From: Streptomyces sp. S.PB5
GTDB lineage: Bacteria > Actinomycetota > Actinomycetes > Streptomycetales > Streptomycetaceae
Assembly: GCF_030403745.1 (NCBI RefSeq)
Contig: NZ_JAQMWP010000001.1
Location: forward strand, 1,017,602-1,081,601
Direction: 5' to 3'
Length of the DNA stretch: 64,000 bases
Positions within the stretch are counted from its first letter, which is position 1, and the number at the start of each line of letters is the position of its first letter. A program made the translations under genes and the position numbers. Positions 25,245 to 33,387 of the stretch are shown piece by piece. The notes below the pieces were generated by a model. The model was not told the DNA's origin. It searched no databases and saw nothing but the letters and a program-made list of their open reading frames with translations.

Positions 25245-26759
25245 CTACTTGGTCACCGCGTCCAGTGCGTCCGCGGTACCCCACCCGTAGAAGCCGTTGT
25301 AGTTCTTCGGCCCCTCGCACACCGCGTCGACCTTGCCGTCGCCGTCGATGTCGTACGGGTCGGTGCACGGCGTGGCGTCGGCCTCCGCGTACAGCAGGGC
25401 CTTCACCAGGGCCGGGGAGGCCTTCGGGTGCGTCGACTTGATGAGCGCGGCCACGCCCGCGACATGCGGCGAGGCCATCGACGTACCGGCCATGTAGCCC
25501 CAGCCGCCGCCCGGCAGTGTGCCCAGGATCAGGCCGCTGGTGGCCGGCGGGGCCGGGGTCTGGAAGCGGGTCGAGTCGCCGCCGGGCGCGGCGATGTCGA
25601 TGACGCCCAGACCGTGGTTGGAGAAGGACGACTTGATGCCCTTCGCCCCGGTCGCCGCGACCGTCACGACACCCGGCAGCTGGGTCGGGATGTCGTAGCA
25701 CTCGGAGGGGTCGATGACCCGCTCCGTGGGCGTGGGGACGTCGTTCGGGGAGACCGGGTCGGTGATCTCGTCGGCCGCGAGGTCGTAGTTCTCGTTGCCG
25801 GCCGCGGCGACATTGACCGCGCCCTTCTTCTCCGCGTACCGCGAGGCCCGGGTGATGGCGTCGACGAGCGCCTTCTGGTCCGGGTCGTCCTTGCAGTTGA
25901 AGTACCACGGGTCGGTGTAATAGCTGTTGTTCGTCACGTCGACGCCGTGCTCGGCCGCCCACACGAAGCCGCAGACCACGGCCTCCGTGTAGAAGTATCC
26001 GGCCGTCGTGGACACCTTGATGCCGGACACCTTCACGCCGGGCGCGACACCCGTCATGCCGACGCCGTTCTTGGCGGCCGCTATCTCACCGGCGACATGC
26101 GTGCCGTGCGGGCTCTCGCCCGTGGTCGGCCGCCACGCGCCGTCCGTCGTGTCGGGCTTGCCCGTCACGCAGTTGACCGACGCGGCCCGGTCGAAGTTCG
26201 GCGCGATGTCCGGGTGCGTGTCGTCGACGCCGGTGTCGATGACGGCGACGGTCACCTTGCTGCTGCCGAGCGACTTCTCGTGCGCCTTGTCCGCCTTGAT
26301 GGCGGGCAGATCCCACTGCAACGGCTCCAGCGGGTCCTGCCCCTCGGCGGCCTGGACGTCCGCGAGGTCGTCGGCGTCGAGCACCTTCGGCGTGCCCACG
26401 TCGGTCGTCGACTGCGCGGGCAGCGGCGCGTTGCGGGTGTTGCCGGCCGACTGCACCCCGCGCACCGTGCGCAGGACCTTGGCGAAGTCGGGGTTCGCCG
26501 AGTGGACGACGACCACGCCGATCCGGTCGTACGACGTGACGATCGAGCCACCGGCGTCGGCTATCGCCTTCTTCACATGCTTCGAAGGCCCGTGCCCGGG
26601 GCTGACGTTGACGACATAGCTGAGCGAGGTCGCGTCGGCGACGGCGGAGTCCTCCGCCGCGGTCGCCGAGACGTTCGGCAGGAACGCGAGTGCCGTCGCC
26701 ATGGCCATCCCCACCGGGATGGCCAGCGCACGGCGATAGCGCGGGTCAGGCGCTGTCAT
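25245..26759 (-). CDS. Secreted S8 family serine peptidase (subtilase), copy 1
   Basis: 504 residues. A Sec signal peptide (RRALAIPVGMAMATALAFLPNVSATA, cut near residue 35) is followed by an inhibitor-like propeptide with SLSYVVNVSPGHGPSKHVKKAIADAGG. The subtilisin domain has the triad D175 (AVIDTGVDDTHPD), H218 (PHGTHVAGE) and S427 (GTSMASPHVAG), and the oxyanion Asn in AAAGNEN. The C-terminus holds a DIDGDGKVD loop that looks like a calcium site. It lies 54 nt downstream of a close paralogue on the same strand. It is expected to act outside the cell on proteins, perhaps in mycelial remodelling. Confidence 0.95.
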   Translation of the reverse strand: MTAPDPRYRRALAIPVGMAMATALAFLPNVSATAAEDSAVADATSLSYVVNVSPGHGPSKHVKKAIADAGGSIVTSYDRIGVVVVHSANPDFAKVLRTVRGVQSAGNTRNAPLPAQSTTDVGTPKVLDADDLADVQAAEGQDPLEPLQWDLPAIKADKAHEKSLGSSKVTVAVIDTGVDDTHPDIAPNFDRAASVNCVTGKPDTTDGAWRPTTGESPHGTHVAGEIAAAKNGVGMTGVAPGVKVSGIKVSTTAGYFYTEAVVCGFVWAAEHGVDVTNNSYYTDPWYFNCKDDPDQKALVDAITRASRYAEKKGAVNVAAAGNENYDLAADEITDPVSPNDVPTPTERVIDPSECYDIPTQLPGVVTVAATGAKGIKSSFSNHGLGVIDIAAPGGDSTRFQTPAPPATSGLILGTLPGGGWGYMAGTSMASPHVAGVAALIKSTHPKASPALVKALLYAEADATPCTDPYDIDGDGKVDAVCEGPKNYNGFYGWGTADALDAVTK

Positions 26760-26813
26760 GCTGTCTCCAGTTCGTTCGCGGTACGAGCGGACCGTGCGGG
26801 TGCTGCTCGTGGA

Positions 26814-28343
26814 CTACTTGACCGCACGCAGCGCGTTGACGATGCCGAAACCGTAGAACCCGTTGACCCGCTTGCCCCCGACGCAGGTCGCGTCCTGCGT
26901 GCCGTCGCCGTTCTGGTCGTAGGAGTCCGGGCAGCCCGGGTTGACCGCCTGCACCTTCAGCAGCGCCTGGATCTGCGCCGCGGACGCGTGCGGGTGCGTC
27001 GACTTCAGCAGCGCGGCGACACCGGCGGCGTGCGGGGAGGCCATCGAGGTGCCCTGCAGGAAGCCGTACGAGTTGTTCGGCATGGTCGACAGGATGCGGC
27101 CGTTCTTCGACGGGGTGTCCGGGATCTGGTAGAGCCGGTCACCGCCCGGGGCCGCGACGTCGACGACGCCGTAACCGTACGAGGAGTAGTACGACTTGAG
27201 GTTGTTCACGCCCGTCGCGCTGACCGTGACGACACCCGGCAGCTGGGTCGGCACGTCGAAGCACTCGTGCGGGTCGATGGTGCGCGTCACAGGCGTGGAG
27301 TCGTCGGGGCTGCTGTCGTCGACGAGCGAGTCCGCGTCGAGGTCGTCGTTGGAGTTGCCCGCCGACGCCAGGTTGACCGTGCCCTTCTTCTGGGCATACA
27401 GCGACGCGCGGTTGACCGCGTCGACGATGGCCTTCTGGTCGGGGTCGTCGAGGCAGTTGTACAGCCACGGGTCCACGTAGTAGCTGTTGTTCGTGACCTC
27501 GACGCCGTGATCGGCGGCGAACACGAACGCACAGACGACGCTCTCCGGGTAGAAGAGACCGTTGCTCGGGTCGGTCACGTTGATGGACGAGACCTTGACC
27601 CCGGGCGCGACACCGGCCACACCGATGCCGTTGCGGGCGGCGGCGATCTCACCGGCCACGTGGGTGCCGTGGTAGTCGTCCACGGTGTACGGACGCCAGG
27701 CGCCCTCGGTGGTGTCCGGGACGCCACCGTCACAGTTGGCCGACTGGGAGGCCGAGAAGTTCGGCGCGATGTCGGGGTGGGTGTCGTCGACGCCGGTGTC
27801 GATGACGGCGACGGTCACCTTCTTGCTGCCGGGGTTGATCTGTGCGGCCTTGTCGGCGCCGATGGCGCGCAGGTCCCACTGATCGGCCTCAAGAGGCTCG
27901 CTCGCGGCGTCGCCGGCGGAGGCGGCCTCGATCTTCTCAGCCTGTTCCTTCGTCAGGAGCTGCGCCGCGCCCTCGTCCGTGGAGCCCGCGGGGGTCAGCG
28001 GCGAGGTGCGTGTGGCGCCCGCCGACTGGACCCCGCGCACCGCGCGTATCTGCGCGCCGAAGTCGGGGTTGGCGGAGTGGACGACGATCACGCCGATCTT
28101 GTCGTACGTGATGACGACCGTGCCGCCGGCGGCGGCGATGGCCTTCTTCACGGACGCGATCGTGTGACGGTCCACCTTGGTGTTGACGACGTACGACAGG
28201 TTGGGCGAGTCCGCGGCCTGTGCGGTCGGCTCCGCGTACGGGGCGGCCGACGCGGCGGACGGCAGGAAGCCGAGCGAGGCGGTCAGCGAGAGCGCGACGG
28301 GTACGGCAAGAGCGAGCCGGCGTCTGGAACGCAGACGGGACAT
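26814..28343 (-). CDS. Secreted S8 family serine peptidase (subtilase), copy 2
   Basis: 509 residues, a clear paralogue of the gene downstream with the same domain order. Signal peptide: RRRLALAVPVALSLTASLGFLPSAASA (cut near 33). Propeptide: LSYVVNTKVDRHTIASVKKAIAAAGG. Triad: D182 (AVIDTGVDDTHPD), H225 (YHGTHVAGE) and S433 (GTSMASPHAAG); oxyanion Asn in SAGNSN. A calcium-type loop DQNGDGTQD lies near the C-terminus. This is the promoter-proximal copy; the two genes most likely form one transcript. The specificity loops differ, which suggests divergent substrate choice after duplication. Confidence 0.95.
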   Translation of the reverse strand: MSRLRSRRRLALAVPVALSLTASLGFLPSAASAAPYAEPTAQAADSPNLSYVVNTKVDRHTIASVKKAIAAAGGTVVITYDKIGVIVVHSANPDFGAQIRAVRGVQSAGATRTSPLTPAGSTDEGAAQLLTKEQAEKIEAASAGDAASEPLEADQWDLRAIGADKAAQINPGSKKVTVAVIDTGVDDTHPDIAPNFSASQSANCDGGVPDTTEGAWRPYTVDDYHGTHVAGEIAAARNGIGVAGVAPGVKVSSINVTDPSNGLFYPESVVCAFVFAADHGVEVTNNSYYVDPWLYNCLDDPDQKAIVDAVNRASLYAQKKGTVNLASAGNSNDDLDADSLVDDSSPDDSTPVTRTIDPHECFDVPTQLPGVVTVSATGVNNLKSYYSSYGYGVVDVAAPGGDRLYQIPDTPSKNGRILSTMPNNSYGFLQGTSMASPHAAGVAALLKSTHPHASAAQIQALLKVQAVNPGCPDSYDQNGDGTQDATCVGGKRVNGFYGFGIVNALRAVK

Positions 28344-28373
28344 GGGGTCTCCACATCATCCTGAAACGAAACC

Positions 28374-28399
28374 GCCCGAGACACAGGTGGTGCTCGGGC
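28374..28399 (-). promoter_or_regulatory. Hairpin in the leader of the subtilase operon
   Basis: GCCCGAG and CTCGGGC (7-bp stem, 12-nt loop) lie 31 nt upstream of the subtilase ATG on the minus strand. The remaining divergent region up to 28669 holds the promoters of both directions and no gene that I can support. Confidence 0.25.
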
Positions 28400-28669
28400 A
28401 GGTACATGACGGGTGTTGCAGGGCGAAGTTATCTCCCGCAGTCCCTGGCCAGCAATGACCTACCCCCGGTGACTTCGGAAAGAAGCCCCGGCGGTTGAAC
28501 CACTCCTCGCGTGCCGCCGTGACCTTGGGCAGGGAGCACGAGGACGATCGAGCCCCCTGACAACCGCGAGGAACAGAGCCGTCACATGTCCGTCGTACCC
28601 AATCCGTCCCCGACCCCCGACCAGCCCGCATCCACTGTGGCAACAGCACCCGCAACGCGAGGAGACTCC

Positions 28670-29026
28670 GTGGCTACCGACGCACCGCCCCCCTCGAAAG
28701 AGCAACACAAACTCCCCAGCACCGAGGAGTTCGCCGCGGTGCAGGAGAGCGCGGAGTTCGGTGAACTGCGCCGCTCCTACCGCTCCTTCGCCTTCCCGCT
28801 GACCGTCGGCTTCATCGCCTGGTACCTGCTGTACGTCCTGCTGTCGAACTTCGCGGGCGACTTCATGGGCACCAAGCTCTTCGGCAACATCAACGTCGCC
28901 TTCATCCTGGGCATCGCCCAGTTCGTCACCACCTTCCTCATCGCCTGGTGGTACTCGCGGCACGCCGCCGCGAAGCTCGACCCCAAGGCCGAGGCGATCA
29001 AGTCCCGTATGGAGGGCGACGCATGA
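28670..29026 (+). CDS. DUF485 family membrane protein, partner of the solute symporter
   Basis: 118 residues from the GTG at 28670, which follows GAGGAG by 5 nt; an ATG at 28586, also with an acceptable ribosome site, would add 28 low-complexity residues. The DUF485 pattern is clear: FGELRRSYRSFAFPLTVGFIAWYLLYVLLSNFAGDFMG, then INVAFILGIAQFVTTFLIAWWYSRHAAAKLDPKAEAI, giving two membrane helices. DUF485 proteins (YjcH in E. coli) are encoded with ActP-type acetate permeases. The stop overlaps the ATG of that permease (ATGA), so the two are translationally coupled. Confidence 0.92.
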   Translation: MATDAPPPSKEQHKLPSTEEFAAVQESAEFGELRRSYRSFAFPLTVGFIAWYLLYVLLSNFAGDFMGTKLFGNINVAFILGIAQFVTTFLIAWWYSRHAAAKLDPKAEAIKSRMEGDA

Positions 29027-30648
29027 GCTTCGCGCAGCAGAGCGTCCTGGCGGCCGGCGAGGCCAGCGAGCACCGGCCGCTCATCATCAGTCTCTTCGCG
29101 GTGTTCGTCGTCGCGACCCTCGTCATCACGGTCTGGGCGGGCCGCCAGACCAAGGACGCCGCCGACTTCTACGCAGGCGGACGCCAGTTCAGCGCCTTCC
29201 AGAACGGCCTCGCGGTCTCCGGCGACTACATGTCGGCCGCGTCGTTCCTCGGCATCGCCGGCGCCATCGCCCTCTTCGGCTACGACGGCTTCCTGTACTC
29301 CATCGGCTTCCTGGTCGCCTGGCTGGTGGCCCTGCTGCTGGTCGCCGAGCCGCTCCGGAACTCCGGCCGCTACACCATGGGTGACGTACTGGCGTACCGC
29401 ATGCGCCAGCGCCCGGTCCGCACCGCGGCCGGCACCTCCACGATCGTCGTCTCGATCTTCTACCTGCTGGCCCAGATGGCCGGCGCGGGCGTCCTCGTCT
29501 CGCTGCTGCTCGGCATCACCTCCGACGCGGGCAAGGTCGCGATCGTCGCCCTCGTCGGCATCCTGATGATCGTGTACGTCTCCATCGGAGGCATGAAGGG
29601 CACCACCTGGGTCCAGATGGTCAAGGCCGTCCTGCTCATCGGCGGCACGATCCTCATCACGTTCCTGGTGCTGCTGAAGTTCAACTTCAACATCTCGGAT
29701 CTGCTGGGCACCGCCGCGGACAACAGCGGCAAGGGCGCCGCCTTCCTGGAGCCCGGCCTCCAGTACGGCGCCACCGGCACCTCCAAGCTGGACTTCATCT
29801 CCCTCGGCATCGCCCTGGTCCTCGGCACGGCGGGCCTGCCGCACATCCTGATCCGCTTCTACACGGTGCCCAACGCCAAGGCCGCCCGTAAGTCCGTGAA
29901 CTGGGCCATCGGCATCATCGGCGGCTTCTACCTGATGACGATCGCGCTCGGCTTCGGCGCCGCGGCCCTCATCTCGCAGGACGAGATCATCGCCTCCAAC
30001 CCGTCCGGCAACACGGCGGCCCCGCTGCTCGCCCTGCACCTGGGCGGCGTCGACTCGGCCTGGGGCGCGATCCTGCTGGCCACGATCTCCGCGGTGGCCT
30101 TCGCGACGATCCTCGCGGTGGTGGCCGGTCTCACCCTGGCCTCCTCGTCCTCGTTCGCGCACGACATCTACGCCAACGTCATCCGCAAGGGCCAGGCGTC
30201 CGGCAAGGAAGAGGTCCGCGCGGCCCGCTGGGCGACCGTCTTCATCGGCATCGTCTCCATCGGCCTGGGCGCCCTCGCCCGCGACCTCAACGTGGCCGGC
30301 CTGGTCGCGCTGGCCTTCGCGGTCGCCGCGTCCGCGAACCTGCCGACGATCCTCTACAGCCTCTTCTGGAAGAGGTTCACCACGCAGGGCGCCCTCTGGT
30401 CGATCTACGGCGGTCTGGTCGTCGCCGTCGGCCTGGTGCTGTTCTCGCCCGTCGTCTCCGGCGACCCCAAGGCGATGTTCCCGGACGTCGACTTCGCCTA
30501 CTTCCCGCTGAAGAACCCGGGCATCATCTCCATCCCGTTCGGCTTCCTGATGGGCTTCCTGGGCACCGTCCTGTCCAAGGAGGAGCCCGACGCCGGCAAG
30601 TACGCGGAGCTGGAGGTCCGCTCCCTCACCGGCACCGGCGCGCACTAG
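29023..30648 (+). CDS. Cation acetate symporter (solute:sodium symporter family)
   Basis: 541 residues with about 13 membrane helices. Conserved SSS features include DFYAGGRQFSAFQNGLAVSGDYMSAASFLGIAGAIALFGYDGFLYSIGFLVAWL, PHILIRFYTVPNAKAARKSV and AFATILAVVAGLTLASSSSFAHDIYANVI, where the SSSS segment corresponds to sodium-site residues. It belongs to the ActP subgroup that takes up acetate or other short-chain carboxylates. The partner gene for the DUF485 protein lies immediately upstream with a 4-nt overlap. A hairpin at 30834 ends the unit. Confidence 0.93.
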   Translation: MSFAQQSVLAAGEASEHRPLIISLFAVFVVATLVITVWAGRQTKDAADFYAGGRQFSAFQNGLAVSGDYMSAASFLGIAGAIALFGYDGFLYSIGFLVAWLVALLLVAEPLRNSGRYTMGDVLAYRMRQRPVRTAAGTSTIVVSIFYLLAQMAGAGVLVSLLLGITSDAGKVAIVALVGILMIVYVSIGGMKGTTWVQMVKAVLLIGGTILITFLVLLKFNFNISDLLGTAADNSGKGAAFLEPGLQYGATGTSKLDFISLGIALVLGTAGLPHILIRFYTVPNAKAARKSVNWAIGIIGGFYLMTIALGFGAAALISQDEIIASNPSGNTAAPLLALHLGGVDSAWGAILLATISAVAFATILAVVAGLTLASSSSFAHDIYANVIRKGQASGKEEVRAARWATVFIGIVSIGLGALARDLNVAGLVALAFAVAASANLPTILYSLFWKRFTTQGALWSIYGGLVVAVGLVLFSPVVSGDPKAMFPDVDFAYFPLKNPGIISIPFGFLMGFLGTVLSKEEPDAGKYAELEVRSLTGTGAH

Positions 30649-30655
30649 GCGCTCC

Positions 30656-30800
30656 GCTGACTGTGTCGATGTGCGGCTCCGCCGCGGGGCGGCGATGTGT
30701 CGTCGTTCGACTGCGGCGCCGTCGTGGCTGGTCGCGCACCGCAGCGGAGCTGCCGACGTATACAGCCCCGCGCCCCTTCAGGGCGCTGCCGAACCGTAGC
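30656..30800. repeat. Dispersed Streptomyces intergenic repeat
   Basis: The stretch contains GTGCGGCTCCGCCGCGG, TCGTTCGACTGCGGCGCCGT, GGCTGGTCGCGCA and CCCCGCGCCCCTT, a word set that I recall as a very abundant Streptomyces intergenic repeat. A shorter relative lies at 57155. No ORF is supported in 30649-30970. Confidence 0.55.
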
Positions 30801-30833
30801 CGACATCCCCGGCCCGCTTAGCGCGATCCGCCC

Positions 30834-30869
30834 AGCGGCCGCGTCGTAGGTCTCTACGACGCGGCCGCT
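30834..30869 (+). terminator. Strong hairpin between the symporter and moaA genes
   Basis: A perfect 16-bp stem (AGCGGCCGCGTCGTAG / CTACGACGCGGCCGCT) with a 4-nt loop, 185 nt after the symporter stop and about 100 nt before moaA. It should insulate moaA from upstream transcription. Confidence 0.75.
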
Positions 30870-30970
30870 TCGTACGTCGTGTGATCGGGCTCTGTCGATG
30901 TCAGTGCGGTCGCGTAGGCTCGCAAGTGACGGAAATCGAGGAATGCTCCGCGACGCGGGAGGGGGCCCAC

Positions 30971-31960
30971 GTGCTCATCGACACCTACGGCCGAGTGGCC
31001 ACCGACCTGAGGGTCTCGCTCACGGACCGGTGCAACCTCCGCTGTACGTACTGCATGCCCGAAGAGGGCCTGCAGTGGCTGGCCAAGCCCGACCTGCTGA
31101 CCGACGACGAGATCGTCCGCCTGATCGACATCGCGGTCACCTCCCTCGGCATCGAGGAGGTCCGCTTCACCGGCGGTGAGCCGCTGCTGCGCCCCGGCCT
31201 GGTCGGCATCGTCGAGCGCGTCGCAGCCCTGGAACCGCGCCCCCAGATGTCCCTGACGACCAACGGCATCGGTCTCAAGCGGACCGCGAGCGCCCTGAAG
31301 GCGGCCGGCCTGGACCGGGTCAACGTCTCCCTCGACACCCTCCGCCCCGACGTCTTCAAGGCCCTCACCCGCCGCGACCGCCACAAGGACGTCATCGAGG
31401 GCCTGCACGCCGCCCGCGAAGCCGGCCTCACCCCGGTGAAGGTCAACTCGGTGCTGATGCCGGGCCTGAACGAGGACGAGGCCCCGGACCTGCTGGCCTG
31501 GGCGGTCGAGCACGACTACGAGCTGCGCTTCATCGAGCAGATGCCCCTGGACGCCCAGCACGGCTGGAAGCGCGACGGCATGATCACCGCGGGGGACATC
31601 CTCACCTCGCTGCGCACCCGCTTCGAGCTGACGGAAGAAGGCTCGGAGAAGCGCGGCTCGGCCCCGGCGGAACGCTGGATCGTCGACGGCGGCCCCCATG
31701 TGGTGGGCGTCATCGCCTCGGTCACCCGCCCGTTCTGCTCGGCCTGCGACCGCACCCGCCTCACCGCCGACGGTCAGGTGCGTACGTGCCTGTTCGCGAC
31801 GGAGGAGACGGACCTGAGGGCGGCGTTGCGTTCGGGAGCGCCGGACGAGGAGATAGCGCGTATCTGGAAGGTCGCGATGTGGGGCAAGAAGGCGGGCGCG
31901 GGGTTGGACGACCCGACGTTCGTACAGCCGGACAGGCCGATGTCGGCGATCGGCGGTTAG
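30971..31960 (+). CDS. moaA: GTP 3',8-cyclase MoaA (molybdenum cofactor synthesis)
   Basis: 329 residues from the GTG at 30971, which follows GGGAGGGGG. The radical-SAM cluster motif CNLRCTYC (C21, C25, C28) is intact. The second Fe4S4 cluster motif FCSACDRTRLTADGQVRTCLF is near residue 260-280, and the C-terminus ends in GG as MoaA needs. The enzyme converts GTP to 3',8-cyclo-7,8-dihydro-GTP, the first step of molybdopterin synthesis. It stands alone; the TAG stop overlaps the TAA of a convergent small gene by 4 nt. Confidence 0.96.
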   Translation: MLIDTYGRVATDLRVSLTDRCNLRCTYCMPEEGLQWLAKPDLLTDDEIVRLIDIAVTSLGIEEVRFTGGEPLLRPGLVGIVERVAALEPRPQMSLTTNGIGLKRTASALKAAGLDRVNVSLDTLRPDVFKALTRRDRHKDVIEGLHAAREAGLTPVKVNSVLMPGLNEDEAPDLLAWAVEHDYELRFIEQMPLDAQHGWKRDGMITAGDILTSLRTRFELTEEGSEKRGSAPAERWIVDGGPHVVGVIASVTRPFCSACDRTRLTADGQVRTCLFATEETDLRAALRSGAPDEEIARIWKVAMWGKKAGAGLDDPTFVQPDRPMSAIGG

Positions 31961-32175
31961 GCGCCTTCCGGCGCTTCCCACTCCTTCAGAAGGACCACGT
32001 CCTTCAAGAACCCCCGCACCCCGAGGAACTGGGACAGATGCTCCCGGTGCTCCTCACACGCCAGCCACGTCTTCCGCCGCTCCGGCGTGTGGATCTTCGG
32101 GTTGTTCCACGCAAGCACCCACACCGCGTCGACACGGCAGCCCTTGGCAGAGCAGATCGGGGTCTCGTCGCTCAC
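31957..32175 (-). CDS. Small conserved Cys/His protein of unknown function
   Basis: 72 residues: CSAKGC at 8-13, then AVWVLAWNNPKIHTPERRKTWLACEEHREHLSQFL. Cys8, Cys13, Cys40 and His43 form a plausible zinc site (CxxxxC and CxxH). I recall similar Streptomyces proteins carrying the label acetone carboxylase, which is not justified by length or motifs. It is convergent with moaA and overlaps its stop by 4 nt. The function is unknown; it may be a small DNA- or protein-binding zinc module. Confidence 0.75.
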   Translation of the reverse strand: MSDETPICSAKGCRVDAVWVLAWNNPKIHTPERRKTWLACEEHREHLSQFLGVRGFLKDVVLLKEWEAPEGA

Positions 32176-32389
32176 TGATCCGTCTCACATCGCGCGGTGA
32201 ACAAGGCGACGCCGAGCAGCCACGGGGGGAGCTGCCCGGCGTCGGTCTGTCGCTCCGACGGGGGATGCGGAGCGCGTAGGAAGTATGTCACGGGTAACCC
32301 GCCCCCCGGCACTGGAACAACATGATTGATCTGAGCTTTTCTTGAGCTTGGCGCGGAGGTGGCTTCCGGATCCGACCCCTCCGCCGAGG

Positions 32390-32788
32390 TCACGTCCGCT
32401 CGCGCGGCTCGCCCCGTACACCCGCCGCGGGACCCCCCGCACCGCCTTCCGGGAACGATTCCGCGGACGGCTCCTGAGCGGTCGGTGGCGCGATCATCGG
32501 GGGAGTCGGCGCGGTCACGAACGTCGACGGCAGCGAGGGCACGTTCTCGCGCCCCGCGTTGGCGATCACCACCGCGATGTAGGGGAGGATCATCCCCAGT
32601 ACCAACGCGACGATCGCGACGTGCCGTTCGACGTTCCAGAGGGTGGCCGCGAGGATCACCGAGACCGTACGCACGGACATCGAGATGATGTACCGCCGCT
32701 GCCGGCCGCGTACATCGTCCTGCAGGCTCTGACGGGCTCCGGTGATCCGGAAAACCTCGGCTTTGCCTGCCGCGTGCTGCTTCCGCAT
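32390..32788 (-). CDS. DUF3099 family membrane protein
   Basis: 132 residues from the ATG at 32788. The family core is RKQHAAGKAEVFRITGARQSLQDDVRGRQRRYIISMSVRTVSVILAATLWNVERHVAIVALVLGMILPYIAVVIANAGREN, with two membrane helices at about 38-55 and 60-82. The C-terminal tail is Pro/Ala/Gly rich and disordered. DUF3099 is actinobacterial and uncharacterised. Upstream in-frame codons give a longer Gly/Ser-rich leader, but the family starts at this Met. Nothing is supported in 32176-32389. Confidence 0.85.
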   Translation of the reverse strand: MRKQHAAGKAEVFRITGARQSLQDDVRGRQRRYIISMSVRTVSVILAATLWNVERHVAIVALVLGMILPYIAVVIANAGRENVPSLPSTFVTAPTPPMIAPPTAQEPSAESFPEGGAGGPAAGVRGEPRERT

Positions 32789-33032
32789 CACATTCCACCA
32801 TCCGCCCGCATCGGACTCTCCCCGGCCCGTACCCGCTCCGCCCCCGGCAGAAGTACCGGACCCGGACACGTCCTACGTTACGCCGCGCCTGCGCCGCCTA
32901 CGAGACCGGGGCACCTCCCGGCTGGGCGAGCGACCTGCGCCGTAGCGCGTACGGCGTACTCGACATGCGCCGTACCGCGCATGGGCCGACACTGGGCGTA
33001 ATGCTCACGTCGAGCCGTACTAGGAGGCAGCC

Positions 33033-33311
33033 ATGGGCTGGTTGTGGGCGATCATCGTCGGATTCGTGCTGGGCCTGATCGCGAAGGCGATCATCCCGGG
33101 CAAGCAGCACAGTCCGCTCTGGCTGACGACCATCTTCGGCATGCTCGGCGCCATCGCCGGCAACGCGATCGCGCGCTGGGCGGGCGTCGACGCGACCTCC
33201 GGCATCGACTGGAGCCGCCACGCCTTCCAGCTGATCGCCGCGGTCATCATCGTCGGCGTGGGCGACATGCTGTACATGGCGACGCTGGGCAAGAGGAAAC
33301 AACAGGCCTGA
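33033..33311 (+). CDS. GlsB/YeaQ/YmgE family stress response membrane protein
   Basis: 92 residues with three hydrophobic, Gly-rich helices: MGWLWAIIVGFVLGLIAKAIIPGKQ, PLWLTTIFGMLGAIAGNAIARW and HAFQLIAAVIIVGVGDMLYMATLGKRKQQ. The GLIA(K/R) motif after helix 1 and the GxxGAxxG helix are family marks. It is preceded by TAGGAGGCAGCC. In enterobacteria and enterococci such proteins are linked to general stress and to Gls24, a relative of the Asp23 proteins at 3859-4963. It is convergent with tyrS. Confidence 0.92.
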   Translation: MGWLWAIIVGFVLGLIAKAIIPGKQHSPLWLTTIFGMLGAIAGNAIARWAGVDATSGIDWSRHAFQLIAAVIIVGVGDMLYMATLGKRKQQA

Positions 33312-33323
33312 GAGCGCCTGCGA

Positions 33324-33362
33324 CGAGAGGGGCGGCCTCCCCGTACGGGAGACCGCCCCTCT
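33324..33362. terminator. Bidirectional hairpin between the GlsB-like gene and tyrS
   Basis: GAGAGGGGCGGCCTCCC and GGGAGACCGCCCCTCTC form a 17-bp stem with one mismatch and a 5-nt loop, between two convergent genes. Confidence 0.8.
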
Positions 33363-33387
33363 CGCTGTGCTCTCGCTGCGCGTGGGC

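Noticed and set aside
25242..28364. Open frame of 1040 codons opposite both subtilases
   Set aside because: It spans two real genes and their gap, as expected in DNA with high third-position GC; no motif was seen.
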